Shown in pieces: positions 18,433 through 18,636 of a DNA stretch of 18,636 bases. The notes under the pieces are model-generated. The model saw only the letters and a program-made list of their open reading frames with translations. It did no database searches and had not been told where the DNA came from. Origin of the DNA: Candidatus Nomurabacteria bacterium (lineage in GTDB: Bacteria; Patescibacteriota; Minisyncoccia; Phycocordibacterales; UBA10002). The stretch covers positions 1-18,636 of the forward strand of contig CALQZP010000011.1 in NCBI GenBank assembly GCA_943349725.1, written 5' to 3'. The position numbers and the translations under genes are program-made. The number at the start of each line of letters is the position of its first letter. Within the stretch, counting starts at the first letter, position 1.

Positions 18433-18636
18433 CTAGGAGATTGTCTTCAGGATGATCGTTATTGTGATTGCAAAGAATACCCCGTCCGCTTTGCGGCGGG
18501 GATGAATCCGCAAAAGCGAAGTGTGTTGGCGGAGCCAACTCTTCTGCAACAAAGTTTGCCCTTGTGCCTCGCCTAATACTCCACCGAGTCCGCGAGGGAA
18601 CAGCTTGCTGCGGGGATTAGGACGAGGCCAAACTTT
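18433..18636. other. Unresolved, highly structured region (possible ncRNA, strand uncertain)
   Basis: Stable hairpins follow one another: CCCCGTCCGC/GCGGCGGGG (18480-18501), TCCGC/GCGGA around 18508-18535, and GTTGGC/GCCAAC. Then comes a large terminal structure (about 18552-18636) with arms AAAGTTTG/CAAACTTT, GCCTCG/CGAGGC and CCTAAT/ATTAGG enclosing two smaller hairpins. It does not match the conserved parts of RNase P RNA, tmRNA, SRP RNA or 6S RNA that I know. The minus strand is also open in more than one frame (without a clear start), so a truncated gene entering from the right cannot be excluded. The window ends inside or at the edge of the element. Confidence 0.35.

Noticed and set aside
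18552..18636. Integron attC-like site
   Set aside because: CCTAAT/ATTAGG arms and a hairpin core recall attC shape, but the RYYYAAC/GTTRRRY consensus is not met and no integrase or cassette is seen.

Overview
This 18.6 kb window looks like part of a reduced bacterial genome of the Candidate Phyla Radiation (Patescibacteria), most likely a Parcubacteria-type organism. The evidence is indirect: a 416-residue prolyl-tRNA synthetase without the usual editing insertion, a MurA fused to an N-terminal helix-turn-helix, a stand-alone winged-helix/Cas2-like protein, very small and overlapping genes, and an almost complete lack of Shine-Dalgarno sequences. TGA is used as a normal stop (for example at the end of mrdA), which argues against the code-25 lineages.

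Layout. 1-1700: a 25-codon basic peptide gene with its own promoter and terminator, an unrecognised charged protein, a DUF167/YggU protein and a ribosome hibernation factor. 1776-3553: a membrane-anchored cyclophilin and an unusual sigma-70 family factor, each ending in a strong intrinsic terminator. 3590-7612, minus strand: fmt, def, a small conserved-looking protein, HTH-murA and an unknown protein. 7613-7899: a divergent promoter region and a structured stretch. 7900-13240, plus strand: a first mreB, a DNA polymerase III delta-prime-like gene, an exported unknown protein, frr, rseP and proS. 13271-13972: a Cas2/PaaX-like gene (minus strand) bounded by two nearly identical long palindromes. 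14038-17950: the cell-shape operon mreB-mreC-mreD-mrdA. 17951-18636: tRNA-Pro(CGG), a possible 47-codon ORF, and a highly structured, unresolved right end.

Functionally the genes cover protein synthesis and maturation (fmt, def, frr, proS, tRNA-Pro, hpf, cyclophilin), envelope and shape (murA, two mreB, mreC, mreD, mrdA, rseP) and transcription (sigma factor, HTH and Cas2-like regulators).

Three things stand out. (1) Seven-base-period repeat arrays, with a different heptamer at different loci, sit on gene start or stop codons, and one is inside the fmt coding frame. (2) Twin palindromes flank the Cas2-like gene, one of them covering its promoter. (3) Many start codons lie only 6-9 bases after a TATAMT-like -10 box, implying leaderless mRNAs.
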